The notes under the pieces: model-generated
The model's database searches: none
What the model saw: the letters and a program-made list of their open reading frames with translations, nothing else
What the model was told of the DNA's origin: nothing
Part shown: positions 1 to 9,900 of the stretch, piece after piece
How the letters are laid out: every line of letters starts with the position of its first letter
How positions within the stretch are numbered: the first letter of the stretch is position 1
Assembly: GCA_900617975.1 (NCBI GenBank)
Contig: UZAE01000639.1
Span: 1-20,209, forward strand
DNA from: Rodentolepis nana
Taxonomy: Eukaryota > Platyhelminthes > Cestoda > Cyclophyllidea > Hymenolepididae
Length of the DNA: 20,209 bases
Reading direction: 5' to 3'
Program-made: the position numbers and the translations under genes

Positions 1-309
1 ATAGACTTACCTCCACGTGGTGCACCCTGGACAACGTATACTTATACGGCAAAAAAGTCTATTGATCGGCAGTTGACTTCTGACTTCAAATTTCTATGGC
101 CTTACTATTTTTCATATTCGACCCCTTCCACATTTATGAGCCCATGTATCTGACTGTGTCTGTCTCTTTTACCTCTGTGAATCATTATTCTGTCTCCCAT
201 CTCGACTTTTTGTCACTTTGATGTCCCTTCTCCTCTTTATGAAGCCCCGAAGTCAGCTCCAGGGCTAATGATAACTATCAAATCGCCTGCCATTTGATAT
301 AAATAAATA
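1..309 (+). repeat. SINE-like dispersed repeat, copy 1 (head cut by window edge)
   Basis: This is one of four related copies in the window (also 958-1285 -, 15141-15455 -, about 6735-6955 +). It starts inside the conserved head (ATAGACTTACCTCCACGTGG), continues through a pyrimidine-rich middle with runs such as TGTCTCTTTTACCTC and TTCTGTCTCCC, and ends at the shared CCTGCCATTTGA followed by an A-rich tail of TAAA units at 297-312. The other two full copies carry about 25 more head bases, so the true 5' end lies left of the window and no target-site duplication can be checked here. I found no tRNA-type A and B boxes, so class membership is inferred from the constant 3' end, the simple tail and the duplications flanking copies 2 and 3. 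No convincing long coding frame is present. Confidence 0.75.
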
Positions 310-310
310 A

Positions 311-342
311 ATATTGACTGATAAAATGAAAGGTTAATTTAA
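311..342 (+). repeat. 32-bp inverted partner of 3760-3791
   Basis: Directly after the tail of repeat copy 1, this 32-base stretch is the reverse complement of 3760-3791 with two mismatches (30 of 32). Its core reads TTGACTGATAAAATGAAAGG. The distant partner sits beside a long (AT)n run. It may be a remnant of another dispersed family into which copy 1 inserted, or part of the 3' tail of some copies. Nothing coding is involved. Confidence 0.6.
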
Positions 343-951
343 GCAAAATAAGCCCATCATTTTTATTTGTGAGAGGTATATTTTGATACTTAAAAAAAAA
401 CTATTAAGACCATTTTTGTTCTGAATTTGAAATTCATTTTCTCAATCAAATTTAATTATTAAGATGAATTTCTGTGAAAAGCGTGGGGGATAAAATGGCA
501 GGAAAACGGAGGACAATATTAATTAGCTTCTCAAACCACGATGGTTACAGAATAGCTAATGAAATATTGTTAGAATTGAAAAATCTGAATGAATGATTTC
601 TTTAATAAGGAATCTTATATACTGCGGAATATTTTTATCTAATTTAGCTAAATAGTTAGGTGTGCATTAGATAGGACCCTAGGTTTGGGACAAAAAGCAA
701 AATCTCAATCATGCAGAATCGAGGTTTTCAAAATTTTATAGTTGCAAGGAGGCAAAATAATTAGAATATATTTAGAATAAACATCGGTGTCATCAACAAT
801 TCTAAATCGTTTCTTGTTTAATTTCGAAGAATAGATCATCATATGAAATAAGCATTTCTATTAATCATGTCCATATCTGGGCGCAAAGATGGGAGAATTT
901 CATTTTGAATCGCAAAGCTTCATAATTTCTTTGGAATATATTGCAAAGACC
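343..951. other. No gene seen
   Basis: A+T-rich sequence between two oppositely oriented copies of the SINE-like repeat. I see no splice-bounded exon, RNA gene or repeat. The only ATG frame of note begins at 889 and is mostly reverse-strand repeat sequence from 958 on, so it is not a gene. Confidence 0.6.
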
Positions 952-957
952 AAGATA
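952..957. repeat. Target-site duplication candidate, tail side of copy 2
   Basis: AAGATA here matches 1286-1291, directly abutting the CCCC end of the repeat head. Six bases is short for a LINE-mobilised element, so chance cannot be excluded for this copy alone; copy 3 shows the same arrangement with a different hexamer. Confidence 0.45.
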
Positions 958-1285
958 TTTGTTTTATTTCAAATGGCGGGCATTATGATACTTATCATTT
1001 GCCCTAAATCTGACTTTGGGCTTCACAGAGTTGAGGAAGAACATCAAAGTAAGAAAAAGTGGAGAGGGTGGGGACAGAAGAGTAATTCAAAGATATACAA
1101 GAGGCAGACAGACACAAAGGTAGAGAAAAAGGTAAGGTGAGTACTGTAGAATGGGTCGAATATGAGAACCAGAGGGTCATGGTAATTTGAAATCAGAAGG
1201 CAACCGCCAGTTAATAGACTTTTTTGCCTTATGAGAATACGTTGCCCAGGGTGCACCACGTGGAGGTAAGTCTATCGCAAACCCC
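958..1285 (-). repeat. SINE-like dispersed repeat, copy 2 (full length)
   Basis: This is a full copy of the family on the minus strand, about 328 bp. Read on that strand it begins GGGGTTTGCGATAGACTTAC, has the same pyrimidine-rich centre, and ends GCCATTTGAAATAAAAC. The hexamer AAGATA (plus strand) sits immediately outside both ends, at 952-957 and 1286-1291, and looks like a target-site duplication. The plus strand of its head reads GTGGAG followed by GTAAGT (1266-1271), a consensus 5' splice site. Open frames overlapping this copy on both strands are repeat sequence, not genes. Retroposon class is inferred; no polymerase III boxes were recognised. Confidence 0.78.
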
Positions 1286-1291
1286 AAGATA
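1286..1291. repeat. Target-site duplication candidate, head side of copy 2
   Basis: AAGATA immediately after the CCCC boundary of copy 2, matching 952-957. In copy 3 homology also stops at CCCC, which independently places the element boundary here. Confidence 0.45.
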
Positions 1292-1742
1292 ATAGAAGCT
1301 CATTTAAATTACTTCCGCAAAAACATCAAAAGCATTAAAATGAAATTCATTCTTTTATTTTTACATTTTGATGTATTATGGCCTAAAATATCTGAAGTAA
1401 ACAAATTGTTCGACTAATGTTAAAATTATTTCATTAAATCTAAAATTTTTAAAGAACTGTTAATTGGAATTGTAATTATTTAAGAGCTAATAAAGAAACT
1501 TCAGCTATTAAAATATAACTTCCTTTAAATGGGAACAATAGATATTTTATTGGAAAGCATTAATTTCGCGAAATTGATAAGAGTTTGAGGCTTTTTTGAA
1601 TGTTTGCGAGTTCGATAGCGCGAATTTTGTCTATGATTGCATTTTTTGTTCAAATTTGTTACTGAAAAAAATCTTATGTATGAAAGTTTTAACGTAAGTA
1701 AAACATAACTTTTTTATTTTCCGAATATTAAAGAATAAATAA
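1292..1742. other. No gene seen
   Basis: A+T-rich DNA with scattered stops in every frame that I followed. No repeat of the families named elsewhere, no RNA gene and no splice-bounded exon was recognised. Confidence 0.6.
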
Positions 1743-1952
1743 AATGTGATCGTATCCTCGGATTGTAGTCTACTTTATGCTTCATGTTTTAAGTGCCTTG
1801 GCAATGCCAATGCTAACGTAAAGGGGAATCCTAACGTAGATATGCCAAGAAATCTCGATATACGCAGATGCAAGCTAAAATGTGCGGCGGTGCTATCGTT
1901 GACGTGAGGGGCAAGTGTGTTGTGATTGCCAGACTTTACAGCCAATCAACGC
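1743..1952. other. G+C-richer patch, open on both strands, unassigned
   Basis: This stretch is visibly richer in G+C than its surroundings (for example GTGCGGCGGTGC near 1882). It stays open for 54 codons on the plus strand (1743-1904) and for about 53 codons on the minus strand, without a convincing start on either. CTAACGTA occurs twice, at 1813-1820 and 1831-1838, hinting at short internal repetition. It leads directly into the tandem duplication at 1953. At about 70% A+T, open frames of this length without an ATG requirement are expected many times in 20 kb by chance, so I do not call a gene. It could be an old repeat fragment. Confidence 0.3.
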
Positions 1953-2273
1953 GTTATATTAACTACATTGATGGTCCTATTGTAATGCCAACTTTTGTTG
2001 ACCCTGTCGTGCAATCTGATTAAATTTTATTTTCAGCATACACTCTTTAAAGATTAGGAATGTTTGTTTTTTAAACAACAGTTTAGATGTCAATTGCCAA
2101 TGTTTAGTTATATTAACTACATTGATGGTCCTATTGTAATGGTCCTATTAATAGTCCTTTTGTAGACCCTGTCGCACAATCTGAGTAAATGTTATTTTCA
2201 GCATGAACCTTTTAAAAATGAAATATCTTTGTTTGTTTTTAACTAGATTTTAGATGACAACTGCCAATGTTTA
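1953..2273 (+). repeat. Tandem duplication, two units of about 154 and 167 bp
   Basis: Unit 1 (1953-2106) and unit 2 (2107-2273) both start GTTATATTAACTACATTGAT and both contain, in order, GGTCCTATTGTAATG, GACCCTGTCG, CAATCTGA, TTATTTTCAGCAT, TTTAGATG and TGCCAATGTTTAGTTA. The last motif closes each unit and leads into the next, so the array is head to tail. Unit 2 has a local duplication of GGTCCTATT that accounts for part of its extra length. The units differ by scattered substitutions, so the duplication is not recent. TATTTTCAG resembles a splice acceptor, but no exon follows in either unit. No coding function is evident. Confidence 0.85.
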
Positions 2274-3722
2274 GTTAAGATTCATTCCCACAGCAATCGG
2301 CACAACCATTTTTATGAACAAATATCTGAATAAATTCTTGAAACATGTTTCAAGATATTATAATTCTGATGTATAAATATCAAGCGCTAATAAGAATTTA
2401 TTTTGCATCAATCATTTGAAATTAGTCGACTTTTATAAAGGTTTTGTGGCTACGCGTGCTGATAAATATTTTAAACTTTAACCCGATTATTAATTGTCTC
2501 ATATTTCTAAAGCTAATTAAATCTGATGACACACTTTTGCCAATACCACAATATGTACCTAAGACATCAATGCACATTTTATCAGTCAAAATACAACCTC
2601 ATATTTTCATAACCTTTAAAATTTGAAATGAGCTAATACGAGTGAAATGATTACAAAAAATAACTCTACTTGTATTTTGCATACTAAAGAAAAAATAGTA
2701 CCATTATTTCTGTACGGAAATCCAGCTCTTTGAATGTTTTGCACTCTATCTTCTTATTTATGTACTAATTTTGCCATTTAGAGTTAAGTTAAGCTTCATA
2801 GTCAACAACTTTGGTTGAAATTTTATTTTAATCAGATCCAAAGATGATCCTTTTATTCCTCGTGTTGTGTTGAGAGACGCCTTGCTACAAAGGCATCTTT
2901 TACTTGTTTGCCATGTTTAAACACAAAGAATTATCAAATGATGAATTAAAAGGGTCCCCGAAATTCCATTCCATTGATTTCGTCAAGACTAGGTCAAAAT
3001 TGTAAATGCGATTTTGATTTGAGTAAATGCATTTGGTTTTGGACCTTATTCATAAGAATTTCAAAACAAAGATATTCTATCGGATACACGATGACATTAC
3101 TTTCCACTGAGTGGTGAAAGTCTCCAATAATCTAGCCAACGAGACTTTTGCATTCATAGTTAGTTTCCTGAATTTCAGCAGTACATATAATCATCAATCT
3201 TTTTTAATGCAATTCAATTAAATGGTTTTAATTCATTGAAATACAAATATTCAATGCAAAAATATGCTTCCTTAAGATTATTCCCATTTTATCATTATCA
3301 CTTCTTTATTCCATATCAACCATTTCCCAATCATAAATTGCCTTTGAACATCCATAAAAGTTTAGCCAGCTCCAACTGACCACTAAGCTGTTTTACTGCA
3401 ATTCGTTACTGCATCACAAATAATAACGGAAAAACACATGATTAAATCATTCAAAGAACTGTAGTGCTCTGTTTCCAATGAAAAGTGAATTCTCTTTGGT
3501 GTGGCTGAAATACTTTGAAATTTAGCTGTAATTCAGCCGTTCAGTTTTCAAATTCAGTTGTATTGCATTTTTTGGCTTTGAGAAAATTTCCCATTGTCGC
3601 TTCCTGACGTTTATCAGTGGCGTTGCAAATTATCACATCACTGAAATGTTGGGCCTATTTGCCATAGGTAACCACAGTTTCTTTGCAGAAAATTAGCAGT
3701 CGATTCCACCAGCAATTAGCTT

Positions 3723-3724
<2 letters not shown>
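2274..3724. other. No gene seen
   Basis: A+T-rich intergenic sequence. A frame at 3532-3693 (+) stays open for 54 codons with a few coding-like codons and an ATAG/GTAACC donor-like site near 3663-3672, but it has no early ATG and this length is expected by chance. The ATG frame at 2444 (60 codons) is likewise at chance level. No RNA gene or dispersed repeat was recognised. Confidence 0.55.

Positions 3725-3760
<36 letters not shown>
3725..3760. repeat. (AT)18 microsatellite
   Basis: Eighteen uninterrupted AT units. It directly abuts the 32-bp repeat at 3760-3791, so the microsatellite may have grown from the tail of an inserted element. Such tracts are often polymorphic in length. Confidence 0.97.
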
Positions 3761-3764
<4 letters not shown>

Positions 3765-3791
3765 TTAACCTTTTATTTTATCAGTCAACAT
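3760..3791 (-). repeat. 32-bp inverted partner of 311-342
   Basis: Reads TTAAATTAACCTTTTATTTT then ATCAGTCAACAT. It equals the reverse complement of 311-342 at 30 of 32 positions, and weaker similarity continues a few bases further (ATTATTAA against ATTTATTTA). It lies between the (AT)18 tract and unique sequence. Confidence 0.6.
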
Positions 3792-6734
3792 TATTAACCA
3801 TGTTGCACAAAGCCATTTTCATTGAAGGGATTGCAATGAAAATATCGATAAACTCTCAATATCAAAGTTAAATTATGCTTATCATAATAATTAGAATAAT
3901 TTTGAGATAGCATCAAAATTGGATGAAGATAATTACCGGAATTGTTAATTGAATTTCAAAACTCATAGCATTGGAAAATAATTCAGAATTTCTGTAAAAT
4001 ACTTCATTCCTTTATTTCACCGTTCAATTAACTTGCATTAATCGATATTGTCAATATAGTTATTTCAGTTAACATCCAACACTGTTTATAATATTTTGAA
4101 TTTTTTTAGTTAAGTTACAAACGATGTTTGCGACCAACTTTGCGCAACAAAAAATGAATATTTTATATTTGAAATTGTAGTCTTATTTTTCTCAAATAAT
4201 TTGCTTCCATATTTTTGCTATTATTTCGAGAAAACAAAACATTGCACGTCTCTCTCTCTTTTTGGCTGTACATTCAGAAAACCAAAATCTCGCTTATTTT
4301 AAATTCATGGTGAAACACATTTCCGCCGAGGCATTTTCTCTAATCTCTTTGTCTTCACCTGTTTTGGTTAACATATTTAATATTTAAATTGTGTTCATTT
4401 AAGCCACTTTAATTATTACTGCCAATAAACTTTTAGTGACATCTTTATAATAAAGCTAAAATGCATTAACATTGATAGGCTCCTCAATAATTTATTTTAT
4501 GCTTTTAAATAAAATTTATTTTTAGCTGGCTATTAAAACGAATTTGACATATTCTTTTGATTTCATCTACTTTTGTGTATTACAAATCTAATTTAAACAA
4601 AAAAATGTTTTAAATATTGCTTATCCTTGTGATCATAGGTCATCATTCAACACATACATCAAATTTATTCCATTTCTGATACTATCTTAAGAAAAAAAAA
4701 CGTATTTTCTAGTTTCAAACAAGTGATCAGAATTTGAATTCCACTTCAAATTAAAGCGATATATCAACGCTGAAGTGATAAGCTGGATATGCCTGCAAAT
4801 GTCAATTGATTTCCTTATTCTTCGAATATGTTTAGTACAACTTACTTTGCAAGTGAGTGTTTGAATTTGAATGTCAAAATTTCAGCTTAATGTTGCTTGG
4901 TCCTGTTTAAAGTTCACCACTTCGTTATGTTGCTTTTGACAGCATTTATAAGTCATTGTTCAACGTCAACTTTAATGTAATTCCTCCTTAATTTCTTTAG
5001 TCAAAGCTAATTATTAAACGTACTTTTGCTAAGCAAAACATCTAAGTTGCTACAAGAAATTAATGGTCATGTAAATCGAATATCAAGTCCGAGTTATAAA
5101 ATATACTAAATAAATGCAGTTTAATATTGAAATTGCCATTTTTTTAAAATAAAAATCTAAGATTTTAGGTCTATTATTGTTCATATAATTAGATAAAAAA
5201 ACCCTAAATTGCAGCAAAATTCTTAAAGAATCAGGTTTTCGAATATTGAAAAGTCTTTGCCCAAAATCTTTCATTTTGCTTTTCTATTAAGTTTGATCAA
5301 TTACAAGGAAGTTGGTTTGTGAAAAAGGCAAATAATTGCAATGCTTTGCAAGATAGAAGCAAGAATCCGATTGACAAATTGTGGTTCCAATTAAACGCCT
5401 TGTATATCCTCATTTACTAACACAAGAATACGAGAGCACGCAAATAGTGAAATACATTAATATTGGGCAGATGTATCCATTGAATACTTAAAAGTTAGTC
5501 AAGCTGAGCCGCAAACTGAGCTAAATGGGACGATTTCTGTATTTTCTTGCGAACTTAATAATAAAACCTCATTCATAGCTAAGCTTGGAAGACGAAAACT
5601 TTTATCAGCGTGTTTTGCATACGGTCACTTAAAATAATGCCGCTCTTGGACAATCGGAGCATTTTAGCATAAGAAGTTTATATATTTCGAAAATAAAAGA
5701 ATGAAATATTTTTGAAAGCAGAAAGAATACTACTGACTTTCAACTAGCATAGTATCTAACGTGTCATCAAATTTATTACTGTTCTTTATTTTAAGTTAGA
5801 AAGATGTTATGCGTATTTGGCATTAAAAACTTCATTTATCCTTTAAAACAGTCGTTAGTGGCCACATTTTAGTCATATTTCCGATGCAAAATAAAGTGCT
5901 TTAATGGTTTAAATGAAATGAAATATAAACGATTGGAGAAAGTTTGTCATTGTAGAGTTCCAGTGGTATGCGTTGTGTGGCCTCAGAATGAATAACACCG
6001 TAATGGAAGGAGATAAAATTACTTCCATTTACAAATCTAACAATGAGTTCATCTGCTATCTCTTTCACGAGAGAGATATTAGACGTCAACTAAAACTGTC
6101 TACTTTCAAGTACCCACAGTTGCCAATATTGTTAGAAATCAAAACGTATGAATACTAAGAAATGGATTATTACTCTACATTCTTTCATTCGAATGCCCAT
6201 CTTTTTTTACACCATTTCTTGTTCATAAGTATATGATATAATTTAGTTGAGTCCACTGTGCCAATACTGTCAATAGACTATTTGAATAGCTATGTAAGTA
6301 GTGACATCAGTTTGGAATCATTTAGAATAGAAGTTTTTATTTACTCATTTAACGAAATGGTCAATATTTTGTTACTCATTACTAGAGTATTGAAAACCTG
6401 TTAGGCAACGCATGCGTAGTTGGGTAAAAAACGGTGACAAACTAATATTTTATAAATTAACAAATAAATGGGTAGAAAGTTTACTCATTAATCCTTGTAT
6501 TATTTGATTTTTGATGCTGGAATTATTTCAACTTGTTTTCGTCTAAATAACAAAGGCTCATTACTAAATACTAAGATAAGCTAACATTTTATTCTAGAGG
6601 TGTTGAGACTAAACAACTGTATGGAACGAGTTCAAATAGAGAAATGAACATGCTACCTGTTTAACCAATATGACTTGTGGGTGATTGGTTTCGAATTGGA
6701 AGAAATTGGATTTTGTTGAATATTTAACATTGTT
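3792..6734. other. No gene seen; one coding-like open stretch
   Basis: Nearly 3 kb of A+T-rich sequence. The only stretch that drew attention is 5461-5634 (+), open for 58 codons between TAA and TAA, with a mixed, protein-like composition but no ATG at its start and no acceptor with a pyrimidine tract before it. ATG frames of 60-63 codons at 5083-5274 (-), 5901-6089 (-) and 5973-6158 (+) overlap or are isolated, match no family I recognise, and are no longer than chance allows. A short TC run occurs at 4249-4260. Confidence 0.5.
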
Positions 6735-6955
6735 GTCACCAATCTGTGTGTCATATTCCACTATTTCAGCAGATTTTGTTTTACCTTTTACTCAACATGT
6801 GTGCTTGTTTGTCTCTTTAACAAAAAAAATTATTATTCTGTCCCCCCCTCTACTACATCTCAAATTTTTGTCACTTTGGTGTTCCCTCTCCACATCTGTA
6901 AAGCCTAAAGTCATCTAAAGGGCTAATGATAACTATCTAAATGCCTGCCATTTGA
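6735..6955 (+). repeat. SINE-like dispersed repeat, copy 4 (5'-truncated)
   Basis: From about 6750 the sequence follows the family consensus: TCATATTCCACTATTTC, TTTTACCTTTTACTCAACATGTG, TTATTATTCTGTCCCCC, TGTCACTTTGGTG, AAGCCTAAAGTCATCTAAAG, GGGCTAATGATAACTATC and TGCCTGCCATTTGA. The head with the GACTTACCTCC motif is absent, and the A-rich tail is replaced by CACAGGTATAC. Loss of the 5' part with a kept 3' part is typical of retroposed copies, though later deletion is also possible. The left boundary is uncertain by about 15 bases. The 77-codon frame from 6685 runs through it and is not a gene. Confidence 0.65.
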
Positions 6956-9900
6956 CACAGGTATACATCTGTGAATCACTTTTCTTACAGACTCTCAAAA
7001 TTTTTTACCTTTGCATGCCACTATATTTTGAAGCAGGAAATCAGATAATGTGCTGATAAAGGTTATCAGAAGTCATGTTTTTTAATATATAACCCAAGTT
7101 CTGTTTCAAGGGTCCTTGAATATTATGAAAACGATGAGTAAATTACATGGAAAGTGCATTCTCAAGCAGAGGTGTTAACTATTTACGTATAATCACGAGG
7201 CTCTGTGAAACAGGAGCTCTTGCCTTTGTCCTGACCGTCACTGTGATGCTTAATTCACTTCAACAATTCTAACTTAGAACTATAAGTAGATTACCTACTG
7301 CTCAAATGATAACACGTACCGTTATATTGTCATACTATTTTACGAAATTTGCTCTAAACACTCAATTCATGTTTAATAAATACGAATAATAAATTAAGTA
7401 TCTAGTGAGATGGATTCAGAACAGTTTCATTTGGTTACATTCTAAAGTCCACACTTCTTTGGCAATTGAATGCACAAGGAAGGGATTATTCCGTTGCTTT
7501 CATACATTAATTTCCTGCGAAAGGGGAAAAATCCAGAAACTCATTTCTTTCGTTTTAAAAAGGGATGTAAATCAACCTGCCATAAATTTTACAACAAGCA
7601 AAAGAAATATGATTGGCATGGAATGTCGATCAAATTCAATAATTTCGTATAGATTGGTCGGCTGAGATTAAAATTTAAACGCTAGTGCGGAAAGGTAGTC
7701 GTCAATTATTGACTTGCCTCATAATATGGAAACATCCTTAATTTAATGAGCAGATGGTAGATAGGCATAAATGATTAGCTGAAATATAAATTCATGATCT
7801 AATTCTAATTTAAAAATATGATTTCCTAAACAAAAAAAACAGTTGGGCAAAATTGGAATAGAATAAATTTAATGTTGTGAAAGAAATGTCTAACGATTTT
7901 AGAGTTTGCAAGACGCGGGTTATTAAATCTATTGAGAAGGAAAGTGAACTATACATTTTACCATGGCGTATTTGATTTTCAAAATATTTACCTTTATATT
8001 TATCACTAAAAGTGTAAAGATGTGGATGCTTTTTGGCATAGAAAATCAAGATATATATTTTATATATATTATAAATGTTAAATATATTTATATTTCTTAA
8101 AAAAATTGAAATGAATATTTCCAGAAAACGTAGTCATTGATTAAACCAACCTACATACTATCACGGCTGGTTAAATTTTAATAAATAAGGCAAGGCAATC
8201 ATTGCTCAATGATCTTCAATTACATTGGCCAACACTAGTATTCGGATGATGCTATATGTATCACTTGCATGACAATCTTTGACAATATGTCTTTCAATTA
8301 CAACTGGACAATTTTTGATTTTGAAAAAATCCGTTTGTTTAAGTAGTACTTTTTTGTCGAAATTGGAATCTGTAAAAATCAATATGGTCACAATTAAAAA
8401 GCGCTCCTTTTAGTAAAAGTCGTTATTGTGAAAAATCTAATTAAATTATTTGACCGAATGGAATCATTTAAATCTTTCTGTTGATGATATTTTAATGTCC
8501 TTTAAGGATATAATAAATGCTCAAATAATATTTTTCCACGTTTACAGTTTTAAACTTATCTATTTCTTTTCAGTTGCTTCTTTCCTTTCAGATTGGAAAT
8601 AGCACCTCTGAAATCCGTCTCGAGATTTTGTGCGAATAATTATGCTTAGTAATCATAGGGTTTACCTTAATAGTGTAGAAGATGGCGAGCGGAAAGTCAT
8701 ACGATCAGAAGTTTTCATAAACCGAAGAGTATTTTATATTTGAGGTCAACTTTTTTCTGAGCTATCACAAATTGCTGTGAAACAGGTACTTTTCTCTTGC
8801 TTTGATTGCGGTTGTGTCATTCAATTCACTCATGCATTATTACCTGGGAAAAGAAGTAAATTGCTTTCTGGTAAGAAGATTAAAACGCATTTTTGAATCC
8901 AAATCAACTTACATTGTTTTAAAAAAAATAATTGAGATATTATCCGTAGGAATATTATGCTAAAAATGTACTGAAATTGATTTGAAACAGACATGTGAGA
9001 AGCGATACAATTAAATACATTATACATGTCCGAGGTTCGTTGACACAATTTAGAATACGTGAAAGGAAATTTGAAAATAATCTTCTTAGTGTATTTAAGG
9101 ACAGGCCACCGTGTGTTGAAGCTAAAATTTATTAATATACTATAACGTTAAAGTTATTGCTTTAATATATTGATAAAATGCTTCATTTTAATGAAATTTT
9201 GTAATAACTTGGAAGCTCGCGTCCACATCGTATTTTTTATTTCAACCAAAATGCATATTTTCTCCCTACGCCGGATATTACGAGTATTGTATGACATGTG
9301 AAAATATTCAAAATCGGTCTTTATACGACTTTCATTAATAGATGTATGTTTCGTACGAATTGAAATCTTGCCTCACATTGTGCTTTTACTATAACTAAAT
9401 AAGCATTGCTAAAATTTAGTTGCATTGCTCAGGACTTGAAATTAGACATCTTAATTTAAGGTATTTAATTAATCACGCACCTTTCAACAAAATTGTTTTA
9501 TGAATCTTTTGCATTCAAATCTACTCTTGAACAAATAAGTGAAAATAAATTTATTTGTTGAAAAAAAATCATTACTCGCCTTTATCCATTTATACTTTCT
9601 AGTTTTCTACGTGCTTGCTTATTTGCCTTTTCGATTCTTGTTTTGATACGACTTTAAATGATTGATTATGTTAAGGAAGTATAAAATAAATTATAATCAA
9701 CCTCTTGCAAACATAATTTCCATAAATAAATATGTCTAAACAAATATCTTTACAATAAAATTTTATCATACCAGGCAAAGTATTGACAATGTCATTCATT
9801 AATAAAATAAGAATTATGAATGCCTTAATCGCTATCGATTATTTGATGAAAGTTCGGTCAACAGATTTGGAAATAAATTAACAATTTTTTAATGGTTTCT

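Noticed and set aside
1..40. Resemblance of the repeat head to the 5' end of U1 snRNA (CTTACCT)
   Set aside because: Only about seven bases match, and neither the Sm site nor the stem-loops of U1 follow. The same bases are explained by a splice-donor sequence on the other strand.
889..1259. ATG frames of 83 (+) and 71 (-) codons
   Set aside because: Both lie mainly in repeat copy 2, and equivalent frames recur in copy 3 only as repeat sequence with no shared conserved protein.
1..1285. A single foldback transposon with about 300-bp inverted ends
   Set aside because: The same unit occurs alone at 15141-15455, and copy 2 has its own flanking hexamer duplication, so separate insertions explain the arrangement better.
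3640..3725. B-box-like AGTCGATTCC before the (AT)18 tract, suggesting a tRNA-derived SINE
   Set aside because: No A box at the right distance, the B box lacks the GGTTC start, and no second copy is present in the window.
7405..7665. Two overlapping plus-strand frames of 86 and 60 codons
   Set aside because: They use different phases of the same DNA, have no recognisable domain, signal peptide or splice context, and are at chance length.
8576..8638. Strong acceptor-like CTTCTTTCCTTTCAG followed by coding-like codons
   Set aside because: Open for only 15-18 codons in either usable frame, with no donor, polyadenylation signal or partner exon identified.
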